Of a stretch of 64,000 nucleotides of DNA, positions 28,888 through 37,632 are shown in pieces (within the stretch, counting starts at the first letter, position 1; each line of letters opens with the position of its first letter). This stretch comes from Bdellovibrio bacteriovorus str. Tiberius (lineage in GTDB: Bacteria > Bdellovibrionota > Bdellovibrionia > Bdellovibrionales > Bdellovibrionaceae), in NCBI RefSeq assembly GCF_000317895.1, contig NC_019567.1:2542001-2606000 (forward strand), written 5' to 3'. The position numbers were made by a program, and so were the translations under genes. Below the pieces are notes generated by a model, which saw only the letters and a list, made by a program, of their open reading frames with translations, was not told the origin of the DNA and made no database searches.

Positions 28888-29661
28888 ATGGTAAACATTA
28901 GCAACAACCCTTGGGTTGAGAATTTCCACATTACAAGTCTGTTGGTAAATCCCTTAGGACGCTTGGGATTGTACGGATTGTTGAACCTGCTGCAGGAAAC
29001 TGCATGGATCCATGCCGAGAAAATGGGTTTTGGCATGCAGGATATGGAACAACAAGGACTGTTCTGGGTTCTGACCCGCCAAAGCCTGCAAATGAAGACC
29101 TGGCCCCGTTTTGGGGAAAACATCCAAATTCAGACCTGGTTGCGCGCTCCGGAAGGTGCTTTCGTGGCTCGGGAGTTTGCAATTCTCACCCAGTCGGGGG
29201 ACGAAATCGGACTGTGTTCCACAAGTTGGCTGGCTCTGGATCGCCACAGTAAAAAGATTCTGCCGGCGGAAAACCTGCGCCCCTGGGATCAGATTGCCCA
29301 TGCCCGTTCCACAGGCATCAATCCGGAAAAAATCCCGGTGACCGGCACTTACGAAAAAATCGCCAAGTACCGGGTGCGCAATTCAGATCTGGATATCAAC
29401 CAGCATGTGAACAACACCAAATATGCGCAGTGGATTCTGGATGCCATTCCTTATGACCTGCATAAAAGCCTGAAGCTAAACACCTACTCCGTCAACTTCC
29501 TGGCGGAAACTCATCTGGGTGATGAAGTTGAAGTTCACCGCAACTGCTCAAGCCCCGATGTGCAACTGGCAAATCAGGGCGAAAGCGCCTACAAAGGCCT
29601 GCGTGTGGGGGATGAAAAGGTCCTCTTTACTGCCGTTCTGGGTTGGGAGAAACGCACGTGA
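28888..29661 (+). CDS. Acyl-ACP thioesterase (plant FatA/FatB-like, double hotdog)
   Basis: 257 residues with two hotdog folds. The second contains NSDLDINQHVNNTKYAQW, nearly identical to the catalytic Asn-His segment of plant FatA/FatB. The first has the helix GLLNLLQETAWIHAEKMGFG and a TRQSLQM strand. The enzyme hydrolyses acyl-ACP to free fatty acid and so sets chain length or turnover of fatty acids. Three starts are close together; ATG 28888 has GAAGGA at the best distance (7 bases), while a TTG at 28873 and an ATG at 28882 overlap or abut that site. It is coupled to the following DOMON-like gene by a GTGA overlap. Confidence 0.88.
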   Translation: MVNISNNPWVENFHITSLLVNPLGRLGLYGLLNLLQETAWIHAEKMGFGMQDMEQQGLFWVLTRQSLQMKTWPRFGENIQIQTWLRAPEGAFVAREFAILTQSGDEIGLCSTSWLALDRHSKKILPAENLRPWDQIAHARSTGINPEKIPVTGTYEKIAKYRVRNSDLDINQHVNNTKYAQWILDAIPYDLHKSLKLNTYSVNFLAETHLGDEVEVHRNCSSPDVQLANQGESAYKGLRVGDEKVLFTAVLGWEKRT

Positions 29662-30191
29662 AATCTTTGACTGCTTTTACCAAAACACCGCTGACCAACA
29701 CCCTGCAGGTTCAAGGCGAAGTCACCCCGCTTTCCGACAGCCGCCTGCTGGTGGAGTTTAAAATCACCGGTTCGACCGACGCCATCAAATGGCCCGAGTC
29801 CTCCAGTTCCGAGCGCCGTGAAGACGGACTTTGGAAGCACACCTGCCTGGAAGTGTTTTTGGGAAATGGTGCGACACCGGAATCACCGTATCTGGAGATC
29901 AACTGCGCCCCGAACGGCCACTGGAATGCTTATTCCTTTAGCAAATACCGCGAAGGCATGGCTCCGGCCACCGACACCCGCGTTCGCCTGCAACCGCGAA
30001 ACTCCGAAGACGCCGAGGCGCGTTTTCAGATTGAAATCGACAGCCGCAAGCCTTTGGATTTCACCTGCCTGGGCCTGACGGCGGTAATCGAATTCGTCGA
30101 TGGCACCTTGAGCTATTGGTCCCTGTTCCACCCGGGACCGCAAGCCGACTTCCATAATAAAGCCGGGTGGACCGCTCTTTCGACGCATTGA
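29658..30191 (+). CDS. DOMON-like / family 9 CBM-like protein
   Basis: 177 residues, no signal peptide. The segments LWKHTCLEVFLG, YLEINCAPNGHWNAYSF and YWSLFHPG match a DOMON-like, carbohydrate-binding-module-9-like beta-sandwich often annotated in Bdellovibrionota and other proteobacteria. The function is unknown; the fold binds haem or sugars in other settings. The start is GTG 29658, overlapping the thioesterase stop (GTGA), so the two are coupled. A slightly longer form from TTG 29643 is possible but lacks a ribosome-binding site. Confidence 0.7.
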   Translation: MKSLTAFTKTPLTNTLQVQGEVTPLSDSRLLVEFKITGSTDAIKWPESSSSERREDGLWKHTCLEVFLGNGATPESPYLEINCAPNGHWNAYSFSKYREGMAPATDTRVRLQPRNSEDAEARFQIEIDSRKPLDFTCLGLTAVIEFVDGTLSYWSLFHPGPQADFHNKAGWTALSTH

Positions 30192-30219
30192 GCGAACCGC
30201 CCATTCCCCGTGGTCATTC

Positions 30220-30277
30220 TTGACCCTTTCTGGAGCCCAAGATAGCTTGGGCTGTTTCATTTTCTTAATCCAGAAAG
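30220..30277 (+). promoter_or_regulatory. prpD promoter overlaid by nested palindromes (candidate operator)
   Basis: TTGACC (30220-30225), 17 bases, TAGCTT (30243-30248). The 8-bp inverted repeat AGCCCAAG (30234-30241) / CTTGGGCT (30246-30253) straddles the -10 box. An outer pair CTTTCTGGA (30226-30234) / TCCAGAAAG (30269-30277) spans from the -35 spacer to the ribosome-binding site. The left arms lie upstream of transcription start, so this is more likely a DNA operator than an RNA structure. Confidence 0.6.
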
Positions 30278-30286
30278 GACCCATTC

Positions 30287-31795
30287 ATGAAGAAACATAC
30301 AGTTCGTGTGTACCCCTCTAAAGAGAAGTTGGATCGCAAAGACCAACTGGCTTGGAAAATTGCTGAAATCGCAACTGACAACGCCCCTATCAAAGCTGAC
30401 GTCACTGACATGGTTATCAACCGTATCATCGACAACGCTTCCGTAGCTATCGCAGCTGCCAACCGTCGTCCGGTGGCTTCTGCTCGTGCGATGGCGATTG
30501 CTCACCCGCGCAACGGCGGTGCGACTGTCTTCGGTATGCCGAATGATCAGAAATTTGACTGTGAATGGGCTACTTGGGCGAACGGCACTGCAGTTCGTGA
30601 GTTGGACTACCATGACACTTATCTTGCCGCAGATTATTCTCACCCGGCTGACAACATCCCTGCTATTTTGGCAGTGGCTCAGCAAATGGGTAAAAACGGT
30701 AAAGAGCTTCTTAAAGGTATCGTGACTGGTTACGAAGTTCACGTGGACCTGGTAAAAGCCATCTGCCTTCACATGCACAAAAAAGATCATATCGCTCACT
30801 TGTGCCCGGCAACGGCGGCAGGTATCGGTACTTTGTTGGCTTTGCCGACTGAGACTGTTTTCCAAGCGGTTCAACAAGCGGTTCACGTGTCCTTCACGAC
30901 TCGTCAGTCCCGTAAAGGTGAAATCTCTTCCTGGAAAGCATACGCTCCGGCACACGCGGGTAAACTGGCTGTAGAAGCCGTGGACCGTGTTATGCGTGGC
31001 GAAGGCGCTCCATCTCCGATCTATGAAGGTGAAGACTCTGTTATCGCTTACATGCTTGATGGCAAAAACGGTAAATACGAAGTTCCACTTCCAGAAGTTG
31101 GCGAAGAAAAACGCGCTATCCTTGAGACTTACACTAAAGAGCACTCTGCAGAGTATCAGTCCCAGGCCCTGATCGACTTGGCTCGCAAAATGAAGCCGTT
31201 GGTTAAAAACTTCGACGATATCGAAAATATCGTGATCCACACTTCTCACCACACTCACTACGTGATTGGTACTGGTGCAAACGATCCACAAAAAATGGAT
31301 CCAAATGCATCCCGTGAGACTCTGGATCACTCTATCATGTACATCTTCGCGGTGGCGTTGCAGGACGGCACTTGGCACCACGTTAACTCTTACGCTCCAG
31401 AGCGTGCGAAGCGTGCTGACACTGTGGCTTTGTGGCACAAAATCTCCACTATCGAAGACAAACAATGGACTGCTTGGTACCACGAGACAGATCCAGACAA
31501 AAAACGCTTCGGTGGCCGCGTAGAAATCACAATGAAAGACGGTTCGAAAATCGTTGATGAGCTTGGCGTAGCTGATGCTCACCCAGCGGGCGCTCGTCCA
31601 TTCAAACGTGCTGACTACATCCGCAAGTTCGACATTCTGACTGAAGGTATCATCACCAAAGCAGAACGCGATCGTTTCATCGGCTTGGTTGAAAATCTGG
31701 AAAACCTGACTGCAGAACAAGTTCAGCAGTTGAACGTTCAGATCCCAATCGAAAAGCTTGTGAACAACAAGAGAGACACTAAAGGTATCTTCTAG
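30287..31795 (+). CDS. prpD: 2-methylcitrate dehydratase (MmgE/PrpD family)
   Basis: 502 residues. Family features include [29 protein letters not shown] and [16 protein letters not shown]. PrpD converts 2-methylcitrate to 2-methyl-cis-aconitate in the methylcitrate cycle, which turns propionyl-CoA (from odd-chain fatty acids, Val, Ile, Met) into succinate and pyruvate. AAAGGA is 7 bases before ATG 30287. prpB follows on the same strand after a 485-base gap filled with structured repeats, and a PrpC-type citrate synthase is at 42282. An uninterrupted 564-codon antisense frame across this gene is a codon-bias shadow. Confidence 0.93.
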   Translation: MKKHTVRVYPSKEKLDRKDQLAWKIAEIATDNAPIKADVTDMVINRIIDNASVAIAAANRRPVASARAMAIAHPRNGGATVFGMPNDQKFDCEWATWANGTAVRELDYHDTYLAADYSHPADNIPAILAVAQQMGKNGKELLKGIVTGYEVHVDLVKAICLHMHKKDHIAHLCPATAAGIGTLLALPTETVFQAVQQAVHVSFTTRQSRKGEISSWKAYAPAHAGKLAVEAVDRVMRGEGAPSPIYEGEDSVIAYMLDGKNGKYEVPLPEVGEEKRAILETYTKEHSAEYQSQALIDLARKMKPLVKNFDDIENIVIHTSHHTHYVIGTGANDPQKMDPNASRETLDHSIMYIFAVALQDGTWHHVNSYAPERAKRADTVALWHKISTIEDKQWTAWYHETDPDKKRFGGRVEITMKDGSKIVDELGVADAHPAGARPFKRADYIRKFDILTEGIITKAERDRFIGLVENLENLTAEQVQQLNVQIPIEKLVNNKRDTKGIF

Positions 31796-31811
31796 TCGTC
31801 GCGGGAACGCA

Positions 31812-31950
31812 TGGAGGGCGAAGCGCAGGGCCGGACCTTTACGGGACACGGCCTCGTGCCTCGCTGCTCCAGCCTCCGCTTCGCTCCGGCGGGGGCCATC
31901 CAGGCCCCGCAGAGGTCCCTTCAAGGTCCAACCCTGCACTTCACCCTCCA
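31812..31950 (-). repeat. Type II GC-rich palindromic element, copy B
   Basis: Arms of 28 bases (31812-31839 and 31923-31950) are identical at 24 positions. All four differences are C/T changes that become G-U wobbles on the minus strand, so a minus-strand RNA would pair along all 28. The interior holds a GGGGCC/GGCCCC hairpin with an ATCCA loop (31892-31908) followed by CAGAGGTC, both shared with copy A at 9039-9207. It begins 17 bases after the prpD stop. Confidence 0.75.
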
Positions 31951-32054
31951 CGCTTTTTGCTGTTCAAGAAGATCCCTTCAGCGCATATCTTGAGGTTAAC
32001 TTGGAATCGCGTGTGATAGTATTAACAGCTGAACCGGCGCTGCCGGACATTGAG

Positions 32055-32082
32055 AGCCAAGCAAGAAACGTCGTGCTTGGCT
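32055..32082 (+). repeat. Short inverted repeat between prpD and prpB
   Basis: AGCCAAGCA (32055-32063) and TGCTTGGCT (32074-32082) form a perfect 9-bp pair with a 10-base spacer. No T tract follows. The half-site resembles AGCCCAAG in the palindrome over the prpD promoter, so a shared regulator is possible. Confidence 0.55.
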
Positions 32083-32131
32083 TTGAATGAAGAAAACATA
32101 AATTAAAGACAAACGACCCAGGGGCTGCCTT

Positions 32132-32250
32132 GGGACAGGGGAAGGGCTGCTTGAGCCGTTCGCCGAGTTCCGCAGCAGCTCATCCCAAAGGGATGGCGTC
32201 CGCGAGGACTGTCCGAAGGCGAAAGGTTCAAGCAGCCCTTCCCCTGTCCC
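32132..32250 (+). repeat. Type II palindromic element, copy C, upstream of prpB
   Basis: Arms of 33 bases (32132-32164 and 32218-32250) differ at only two positions, one of which is a G-U wobble on the plus strand. The loop region holds CATCCC-AAA-GGGATG (32181-32195) and GTCC-GCGA-GGAC (32198-32209), the latter with a GNRA-type tetraloop. It ends 30 bases before the prpB ATG, just ahead of its ribosome-binding site. Confidence 0.75.
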
Positions 32251-32280
32251 TAGGTGGTCGCTAGGAAAGAAGAGGCTTGT

Positions 32281-33180
32281 ATGTTGTTTCCTGAAATTAC
32301 TCCTGCGCAGAAACGTAAGAACTTTAGAGATGCTTTGAAGTCTGGCAAGCTTTTGCAGATGCCGGGGTCTTGGTCTCCGCTGGTTTCTATGGCGATTGAA
32401 AAAGCGGGATTTGATGGGGTTTATATTTCTGGGTCTGTGCTTTCTAATGATCTGGGTTACCCGGACATCGGTTTGACTTCTTTGACTGAAGTGGCTCAGC
32501 GTGGTCGTCAGATTGCCCGTACGACAAGCCTTCCGACTATTATCGATATCGACACTGGTTTTGGTGAACCGATGTCTGCAACTCGCACGGTTCAGGAAAT
32601 GATCGAGATGGGTCTGGCGGGTTGCCATATCGAAGATCAGGTCAATCCGAAACGTTGTGGTCACCTTGACGGCAAATCCCTTGTGACTCGCGATGAGGCT
32701 TCCCGTAAAGTGGCGGCGGCGGCTCGTGGTAAAAAGCTGGATGAAAACTTCCTTTTGATCGCGCGCACTGATGCCCGTGCTTCTGAAGGTTTGGATGCAG
32801 CGATTGACCGTGCAAAAGCTTATATCGATGCGGGTGCGGATTGTATCTTCACTGAGGCTTTGGAAAATGAAAAAGAATTTGAAACTTTCCGTAAGGCTGT
32901 GAATGTTCCATTGCTTGCGAACATGACAGAATTCGGCAAAGGCCGCCTGTTCACTTACGAAGAGCTTTCCAACCTTGGTTACAACATCGTGATCTATCCA
33001 GTAACGACATTCCGTCTGGCGATGGGCGCGACAGTGGCGGGCTTGAACGAAATCAAAGCCAAAGGCACTCAGGAAGGCTTGCTGGATAAAATGCAGACTC
33101 GCAAAGACTTGTACGCGCTATCTCGTTATGACGAGTACAACTCTTTCGACACCAGCATCTTCAACTTCACTCTGAAGTAA
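32281..33180 (+). CDS. prpB: Methylisocitrate lyase
   Basis: 299 residues, the usual length. It has the isocitrate-lyase-superfamily core: GVYISGSVLSNDLGYPD, IDIDTGFGEP and the catalytic PKRCGHLDGKSL (KxCGH). PrpB splits 2-methylisocitrate into succinate and pyruvate. ATG 32281 has AAGAAGAGG just upstream; an in-frame GTG at 32254 lies within the preceding palindromic element's tail and is not preferred. It ends in a strong terminator. Confidence 0.94.
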   Translation: MLFPEITPAQKRKNFRDALKSGKLLQMPGSWSPLVSMAIEKAGFDGVYISGSVLSNDLGYPDIGLTSLTEVAQRGRQIARTTSLPTIIDIDTGFGEPMSATRTVQEMIEMGLAGCHIEDQVNPKRCGHLDGKSLVTRDEASRKVAAAARGKKLDENFLLIARTDARASEGLDAAIDRAKAYIDAGADCIFTEALENEKEFETFRKAVNVPLLANMTEFGKGRLFTYEELSNLGYNIVIYPVTTFRLAMGATVAGLNEIKAKGTQEGLLDKMQTRKDLYALSRYDEYNSFDTSIFNFTLK

Positions 33181-33184
33181 TAAA

Positions 33185-33214
33185 AAAGGGAGGCTCCGAG
33201 CCTCCCTTTCTTTT
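33185..33214 (+). terminator. prpB terminator
   Basis: A perfect 11-bp stem (33185-33195 with 33199-33209) with a 3-base loop and T-rich tail. Confidence 0.9.
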
Positions 33215-33347
33215 TCTGTAACAAACTTGCCTTAAGACTGAATGTCGCGGACATTTTCCGAGGCAAATTCAAACCCGGAATTTCGACCAGAGTCTTAATT
33301 GTTTTTTACCCGAAGTCAGACTGAAAAAACTCTTCTACCATAGTCCA

Positions 33348-35162
33348 ATGAGCAAAGAGTTTTCGCTTCAAACCAAGATCGCACTTCCCATTCTGACAAT
33401 CACTTTTCTGGCCCTGGGACTTCTGACCTACTTTTCCGCCTCGACAAGTTTTCAAACGGCAAAGGCCGATGCCGAATTCAAAGTATCAAAATCTGCTGAA
33501 GCCTTCGCCAATGCTTTCAAAGCCGAGCTCGACGCCAGCCTGATGGTGGCCCAGCAGATTGAAGCCTATCTGGGAACACTCAGACATCAAAGTCACAAAC
33601 CGCGCGCTGACGTAAATGCCGTTCTGAAATCGATGTTAATCCAAGCCCCTTCGGTCTTCGGAGTCTGGGCCACTTTTGAACCTGATGCCTTTGACGGCAA
33701 GGACGCCCAATACCTTGGACAACCCGGATACGAAAAAATCGGAGGTTTTGGTCCCTACTGGAACCGTTCAGGCGAAAACGGCGCACTGACCTGGGAAAAT
33801 GACATCAACTATGACGGTGAATTCTACGTTGCCCCGAAAAAAGCCGGGCGTCGTATTCTGACCGAGCCCTACTATGACGAGGTCAACGGAAAGAATCTTC
33901 TGATGACGTCGGCTGCGGCTCCGCTTTTTGAAAACAATCTGATGAAAGGTGTTGTCGGTGTGGATTTGCTGCTGGCGCAGCTGGAAAAACAAATTGCTGC
34001 CGTCAAACCCTATGACACTTCGGTCGGTTATCTGATCTCGGATCACTTTAACTATGTCACCAATCCCGTGCCGGATTTGGTGGGAAAACCCGTCAACCTG
34101 CCCTTTGCAAACGAGGAATTTAAAAAAGCCCTGCAGGCCGGAAGCCTGCTTTTAAAATTCGGCACCGACCCACAAACCCAGCAGGAAATTTTAAACATCC
34201 TCGTTCCCGTCTCCATTCCTTATTCAAACACTCACTGGGGTGTTCTTATCTCAACACCGGTGAAAACCGTTCTGGCCAGTGCCTATTCCCTGCTGTGGAA
34301 TCAGCTGATTGTCTTTGCCATCTGCCTTCTTGTCATGGGGGCTGCGGTGTATATTATTTCCCGCCGTATTTCCCGCCGCTTCACGGGCTTAACACAAAGT
34401 CTGGAGCAATCTGAAAACGTTCTGACATCGGCAATTGATCAGCTCAGTCGCGCGGGACAGAATCTGGCCCAATCCGCCACTGAATCAGCCGCTTCCATCG
34501 AAGAAACCGTGGCCAGCCTGGAAGAAATGACATCCATGGTGCAAATGAATGCCGGCAACGCCAAAGAGGCTGCCCGTTTGTCGTCAGACTCCAATCAAAG
34601 TGCAGAACGCGGCAACACCGAAATGGGATCTTTGGTGGGTGCCATGACGGAAATCTCTGATTCATCCAGGAAAATTGCCGAAATCAACAGTGTCATTGAC
34701 GACCTGGCTTTCCAGACCAATTTGCTGGCGCTGAATGCATCCGTGGAAGCCGCCCGTGCCGGTGAACATGGCAAGGGCTTCGCTGTTGTCGCAGAAGCCG
34801 TCAGAACTCTGGCGCAGAAATCAGCATCCGCAGCCAAGGACATCAATGTGCTGATCAATGACTCCATCGAAAAAGTCCAGCGCGGCAGCCAGAAAGCGGA
34901 AAGCTCCAATTCAAACTTGAAAGAAATTGTCGAATCCGTTCGCAAGGTCAGTCACCTGAACGGGGAAATCTCTTCTGCCAGCAACGAGCAATCCACGGGC
35001 ATTCAGCAGATCAGCAAAGCGATGAATTCTCTGGATCAGTCGATCCAGACAAACGCCGCTTCCGCTGAAGAAATTTCAGCCACAGTTCAGGAAATCCTGA
35101 ACCAGGCTCTGGTGATGAAAAAAGTTGTTACGGAGATGAACTCTGTGGTTCACGGGAACTGA
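33348..35162 (+). CDS. Methyl-accepting chemotaxis protein, Cache sensor, no HAMP
   Basis: 604 residues. A first membrane helix (about 10-30) is followed by a periplasmic dCache-type sensor ([39 protein letters not shown]) and a second helix at about 318-340 ([18 protein letters not shown]). The coiled-coil signalling domain follows directly, with the conserved hairpin [21 protein letters not shown] see no HAMP domain between helix and coil, and no C-terminal CheR-binding pentapeptide. It senses small molecules outside the cell and controls CheA. Its close paralogue is convergent, with 11 bases between the stops. Confidence 0.93.
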   Translation: MSKEFSLQTKIALPILTITFLALGLLTYFSASTSFQTAKADAEFKVSKSAEAFANAFKAELDASLMVAQQIEAYLGTLRHQSHKPRADVNAVLKSMLIQAPSVFGVWATFEPDAFDGKDAQYLGQPGYEKIGGFGPYWNRSGENGALTWENDINYDGEFYVAPKKAGRRILTEPYYDEVNGKNLLMTSAAAPLFENNLMKGVVGVDLLLAQLEKQIAAVKPYDTSVGYLISDHFNYVTNPVPDLVGKPVNLPFANEEFKKALQAGSLLLKFGTDPQTQQEILNILVPVSIPYSNTHWGVLISTPVKTVLASAYSLLWNQLIVFAICLLVMGAAVYIISRRISRRFTGLTQSLEQSENVLTSAIDQLSRAGQNLAQSATESAASIEETVASLEEMTSMVQMNAGNAKEAARLSSDSNQSAERGNTEMGSLVGAMTEISDSSRKIAEINSVIDDLAFQTNLLALNASVEAARAGEHGKGFAVVAEAVRTLAQKSASAAKDINVLINDSIEKVQRGSQKAESSNSNLKEIVESVRKVSHLNGEISSASNEQSTGIQQISKAMNSLDQSIQTNAASAEEISATVQEILNQALVMKKVVTEMNSVVHGN

Positions 35163-35173
35163 CGCCGAATATT

Positions 35174-36979
35174 TTAAGCGGCGCTTAGTACTTTCACAGT
35201 CGAATTCATGACTGCGGATTTTTCACTGATATGCGCGGCCGTGTTCACGATCTCGCCGGCTTCAGCGGCATTGCCTTGAATGACCTGATCCAGCTGGTTT
35301 ATTGCCACATTGATTTGTTCAATCCCCGCCGACTGCTGTTGGCTGGCGCTGGCGATTTCAGAATTCAGCGTCGCCACTTTTTCAATACTTGAAGACATTT
35401 GCTTTAATACATCACCATTGGCACGAACCAGCACGGTCCCCTGCTTAACCTGCACCACACTGGTGGAAATCAGCTGGGTGATGTCTTTGGCGGCCACCGC
35501 AGATCTTTGCGCCAGGGAACGCACGGCTTCCGCCACAACCGCAAAACCCTTGCCATGCTCGCCTGCGCGGGCGGCCTCTACCGAAGCGTTTAAGGCCAGC
35601 AGATTCGTCTGAAAGGCAATGTCGTCAATGATGGAAATGATCTCTTCAATTTTCTGGGAAGAGGATTCAATCTGGGTCATGGTCTGCACCAGCTCCAGGA
35701 TCTTTTCTTCCCCGGTTTTAGCCAGACGTGCCGAATCTCCGGAAAGCATCGCTGCATTCTGGGCGTTGCCGGTGTTCAGACGAACCATGGAAGTGATCTC
35801 TTCCAAAGACGCCACGGTTTCCTCAATCGAAGCCGCCGCGCGAGTCGATGATTCCGCCAGCTGCCCGCCCGTGGAATTCAAATGCTGAATGTCCTCGGTG
35901 ATCCCGGCAGAGGATTCACTCAAACCCTGGGACAATGTTGAAATCTTTTTCTCGGAACGTTTGGCGCCAAAGTACACCACGGACATCAGCATCATAAGCC
36001 CGACCAGGGAAAACCCCAGCTGCCTCCAAAGTGATGCATAGGCTGACGCCAGAATGGTTTTTTCCGGAGTGCGAATGACCAAGGTCCACTTCTGAGAAAG
36101 ATCATAGATAGATACCGGCATCACCAGGAAAAACTCTTTGCCGCGTTCGGTATTGATATCAATGCCACCAACTTCATGTTTTTGCAGCAGGGCCTGCAAA
36201 GCGCTGTCGGCCCTGAACTCCTGCATCACTTCGTCCTGATTTGGCCCTGCGACCACCATCATTTTGTCAGAGACCAGGAACGACTGGGAATCCGCAAAGG
36301 GACGGATTTCTGCCACCAGCTCTTTGATTGTATCAAGACTGATATCAATACCCACCAGGCCCTTGGCGGTTCCATTTTGCACAACGGTATAAACTGCAGA
36401 CGTCATCACCAGCTCTTTGCCATTGACGGTGTCTTTGTAAGGTTCCACCAGCATGCTTTGTTTGGTTTGCATCGGCTGGAAGTACCAATCCCCCAGATCC
36501 GGGGTTTCTTCGTTCAGCAAAGTTTTATAAATGATCTGATCACCCTGGCGCACCCACCACGGGTACACGCGTCCGGTCTTTTCATGGAATTCGGTATTGG
36601 CAAACTGCGCATCTTTACCGTCATAGGCATTGGGCTCCCACGCCGACCATGTGGCTAGATACTGGGAATCACTTTTTAGAACTTCACGCAGCAACTGATA
36701 GCTTTTCTTGCGATCCTGCTGGTGAGTTTCAGCTTCCATCGCCAGATGACGGCCCACAACTTCGGCCTGCGCAAAGGATTTATCCAGATATGATTTAATC
36801 TGCTGTGCATACTTGCGGCCCATCTCTTCAGACATCGTGTGCGCTGATTTCTTGGCGTCTTTGAACGAGTCTTGCACCGCCAAGAAGGCAATGCCCCCAA
36901 GCACCAGTGTGCCTACAAGGGCGATAGGCAAAGTTAACTGTTGAGTGAACGAAAGTTTTCTGAATCCACGGATGAACAT
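35174..36979 (-). CDS. Methyl-accepting chemotaxis protein, Cache sensor, paralogue
   Basis: 601 residues with the same plan as its neighbour: helix 1 ([19 protein letters not shown]), dCache sensor ([38 protein letters not shown]), helix 2 ([18 protein letters not shown]), no HAMP, and signalling hairpin [20 protein letters not shown]. Start ATG 36979 has GGAG 7 bases upstream; an in-frame ATG 23 codons earlier would displace the first membrane helix. The tail-to-tail arrangement suggests an inverted duplication followed by divergence of the sensor. Confidence 0.92.
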   Translation of the reverse strand: MFIRGFRKLSFTQQLTLPIALVGTLVLGGIAFLAVQDSFKDAKKSAHTMSEEMGRKYAQQIKSYLDKSFAQAEVVGRHLAMEAETHQQDRKKSYQLLREVLKSDSQYLATWSAWEPNAYDGKDAQFANTEFHEKTGRVYPWWVRQGDQIIYKTLLNEETPDLGDWYFQPMQTKQSMLVEPYKDTVNGKELVMTSAVYTVVQNGTAKGLVGIDISLDTIKELVAEIRPFADSQSFLVSDKMMVVAGPNQDEVMQEFRADSALQALLQKHEVGGIDINTERGKEFFLVMPVSIYDLSQKWTLVIRTPEKTILASAYASLWRQLGFSLVGLMMLMSVVYFGAKRSEKKISTLSQGLSESSAGITEDIQHLNSTGGQLAESSTRAAASIEETVASLEEITSMVRLNTGNAQNAAMLSGDSARLAKTGEEKILELVQTMTQIESSSQKIEEIISIIDDIAFQTNLLALNASVEAARAGEHGKGFAVVAEAVRSLAQRSAVAAKDITQLISTSVVQVKQGTVLVRANGDVLKQMSSSIEKVATLNSEIASASQQQSAGIEQINVAINQLDQVIQGNAAEAGEIVNTAAHISEKSAVMNSTVKVLSAA

Positions 36980-37111
36980 ACGACAACTCCAGCTTTTTCC
37001 GAACCTTGACAGATTCGGATTAAAAACTGGCAACAGAGAGAGGGCCATAGTCCAGATCCCCTCTCAAATTTGATGTTTTTTCAGAATACTCCCCCGTTGG
37101 AATGAGGGACT

Positions 37112-37447
37112 TTAGTGCCCGCCCGCTGTCGCTTTCAACCCAATGATGGAAACAAGCAACAACGCTAGGAAGAACAGGCGAGCTGGGGTCGCGGCCTCAT
37201 TAAACAGGAAAATCCCCAGAATCGCTGCACCCAAAGCACCGATCCCCACCCACACGCCGTAAGCTGTACCGATGGGAAGCACTGTCGCTGCCCGCGCCAG
37301 CAAAAACATACTGCCCGCCAATGCAACCAAAGTGAGAACACTGGGTACGAGTTTTGTGAAACCTTCGGTGTATTTAAGGCCGATGGCCCAACCGACTTCA
37401 AGAAGACCTGCGATTGCCAAAATGATCCATGCTACTGTGTTAGACAT
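37112..37447 (-). CDS. sugE: Guanidinium exporter, SMR family (Gdx/SugE)
   Basis: 111 residues, four membrane helices. It has the Gdx/SugE signature, as opposed to the EmrE multidrug one: [21 protein letters not shown] with the proton/substrate-coupling Glu, then [19 protein letters not shown]. Dimers export guanidinium in exchange for protons across the inner membrane. ATG 37447 has AAAGGAG 7 bases upstream; a longer in-frame start would run back into the riboswitch. A guanidine-III aptamer lies directly upstream, which independently supports the substrate. Confidence 0.94.
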   Translation of the reverse strand: MSNTVAWIILAIAGLLEVGWAIGLKYTEGFTKLVPSVLTLVALAGSMFLLARAATVLPIGTAYGVWVGIGALGAAILGIFLFNEAATPARLFFLALLLVSIIGLKATAGGH

Positions 37448-37473
37448 ACCAACACTCCTTTCGTTAGAAAAAA

Positions 37474-37515
37474 GCGTCGTCTTGTCCTTACCGGGTACGT
37501 CGCACATCGTCCGGG
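37474..37515 (-). promoter_or_regulatory. Guanidine-III (ykkC-III) riboswitch aptamer
   Basis: On the minus strand the segment starts CCCGGACGA and continues with GTGCGACGTACCCGGT and AGGACAAGACGACGC, matching from memory the known ykkC-III consensus almost base for base. The P1 stem is CCGG/CCGG. The pseudoknot GCGaCGT / ACGaCGC keeps six Watson-Crick pairs around one A-A opposition. It ends 26 bases before the sugE start codon. Bound guanidinium should turn on export. Confidence 0.92.
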
Positions 37516-37546
37516 CACATCAGTCGCAGAACTGAGATACAAGGCC

Positions 37547-37575
37547 ATTAAAGCCCATATTGCGCAAAAAGTAAA
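37547..37575 (-). promoter_or_regulatory. Promoter of the sugE riboswitch RNA
   Basis: On the minus strand, TTTACT (37575-37570), a 17-base spacer and TTTAAT (37552-37547). Transcription would start about 25 bases before the aptamer. It is divergent from the lplA promoter. Confidence 0.55.
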
Positions 37576-37596
37576 GGGTCGCGCGCCGCCTCGTTC

Positions 37597-37625
37597 TTGA
37601 CCCCTTCCGCGGGGGCGATTAGGTT
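37597..37625 (+). promoter_or_regulatory. lplA promoter (predicted leaderless mRNA)
   Basis: TTGACC (37597-37602), a 17-base spacer and TAGGTT (37620-37625), then 7 bases to ATG 37633. No ribosome-binding site is present, so the mRNA is expected to start at or beside the ATG. Confidence 0.65.
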
Positions 37626-37632
37626 CAAACCC

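Noticed and set aside
30226-30277. RNA riboswitch or leader hairpin before prpD
   Set aside because: The promoter TTGACC-N17-TAGCTT overlaps it, so the left arms would not be transcribed. Interpreted as a DNA operator instead.
30257-31951. Long minus-strand open frame (564 codons) across prpD
   Set aside because: prpD on the plus strand has unmistakable family motifs; the antisense translation is rich in Phe, Val, His and Ser without domains, as expected from codon bias.
33348-33362. Sigma-28 promoter for the chemoreceptor genes
   Set aside because: No TAAA/GCCGATAA-like pair found upstream of either receptor gene.
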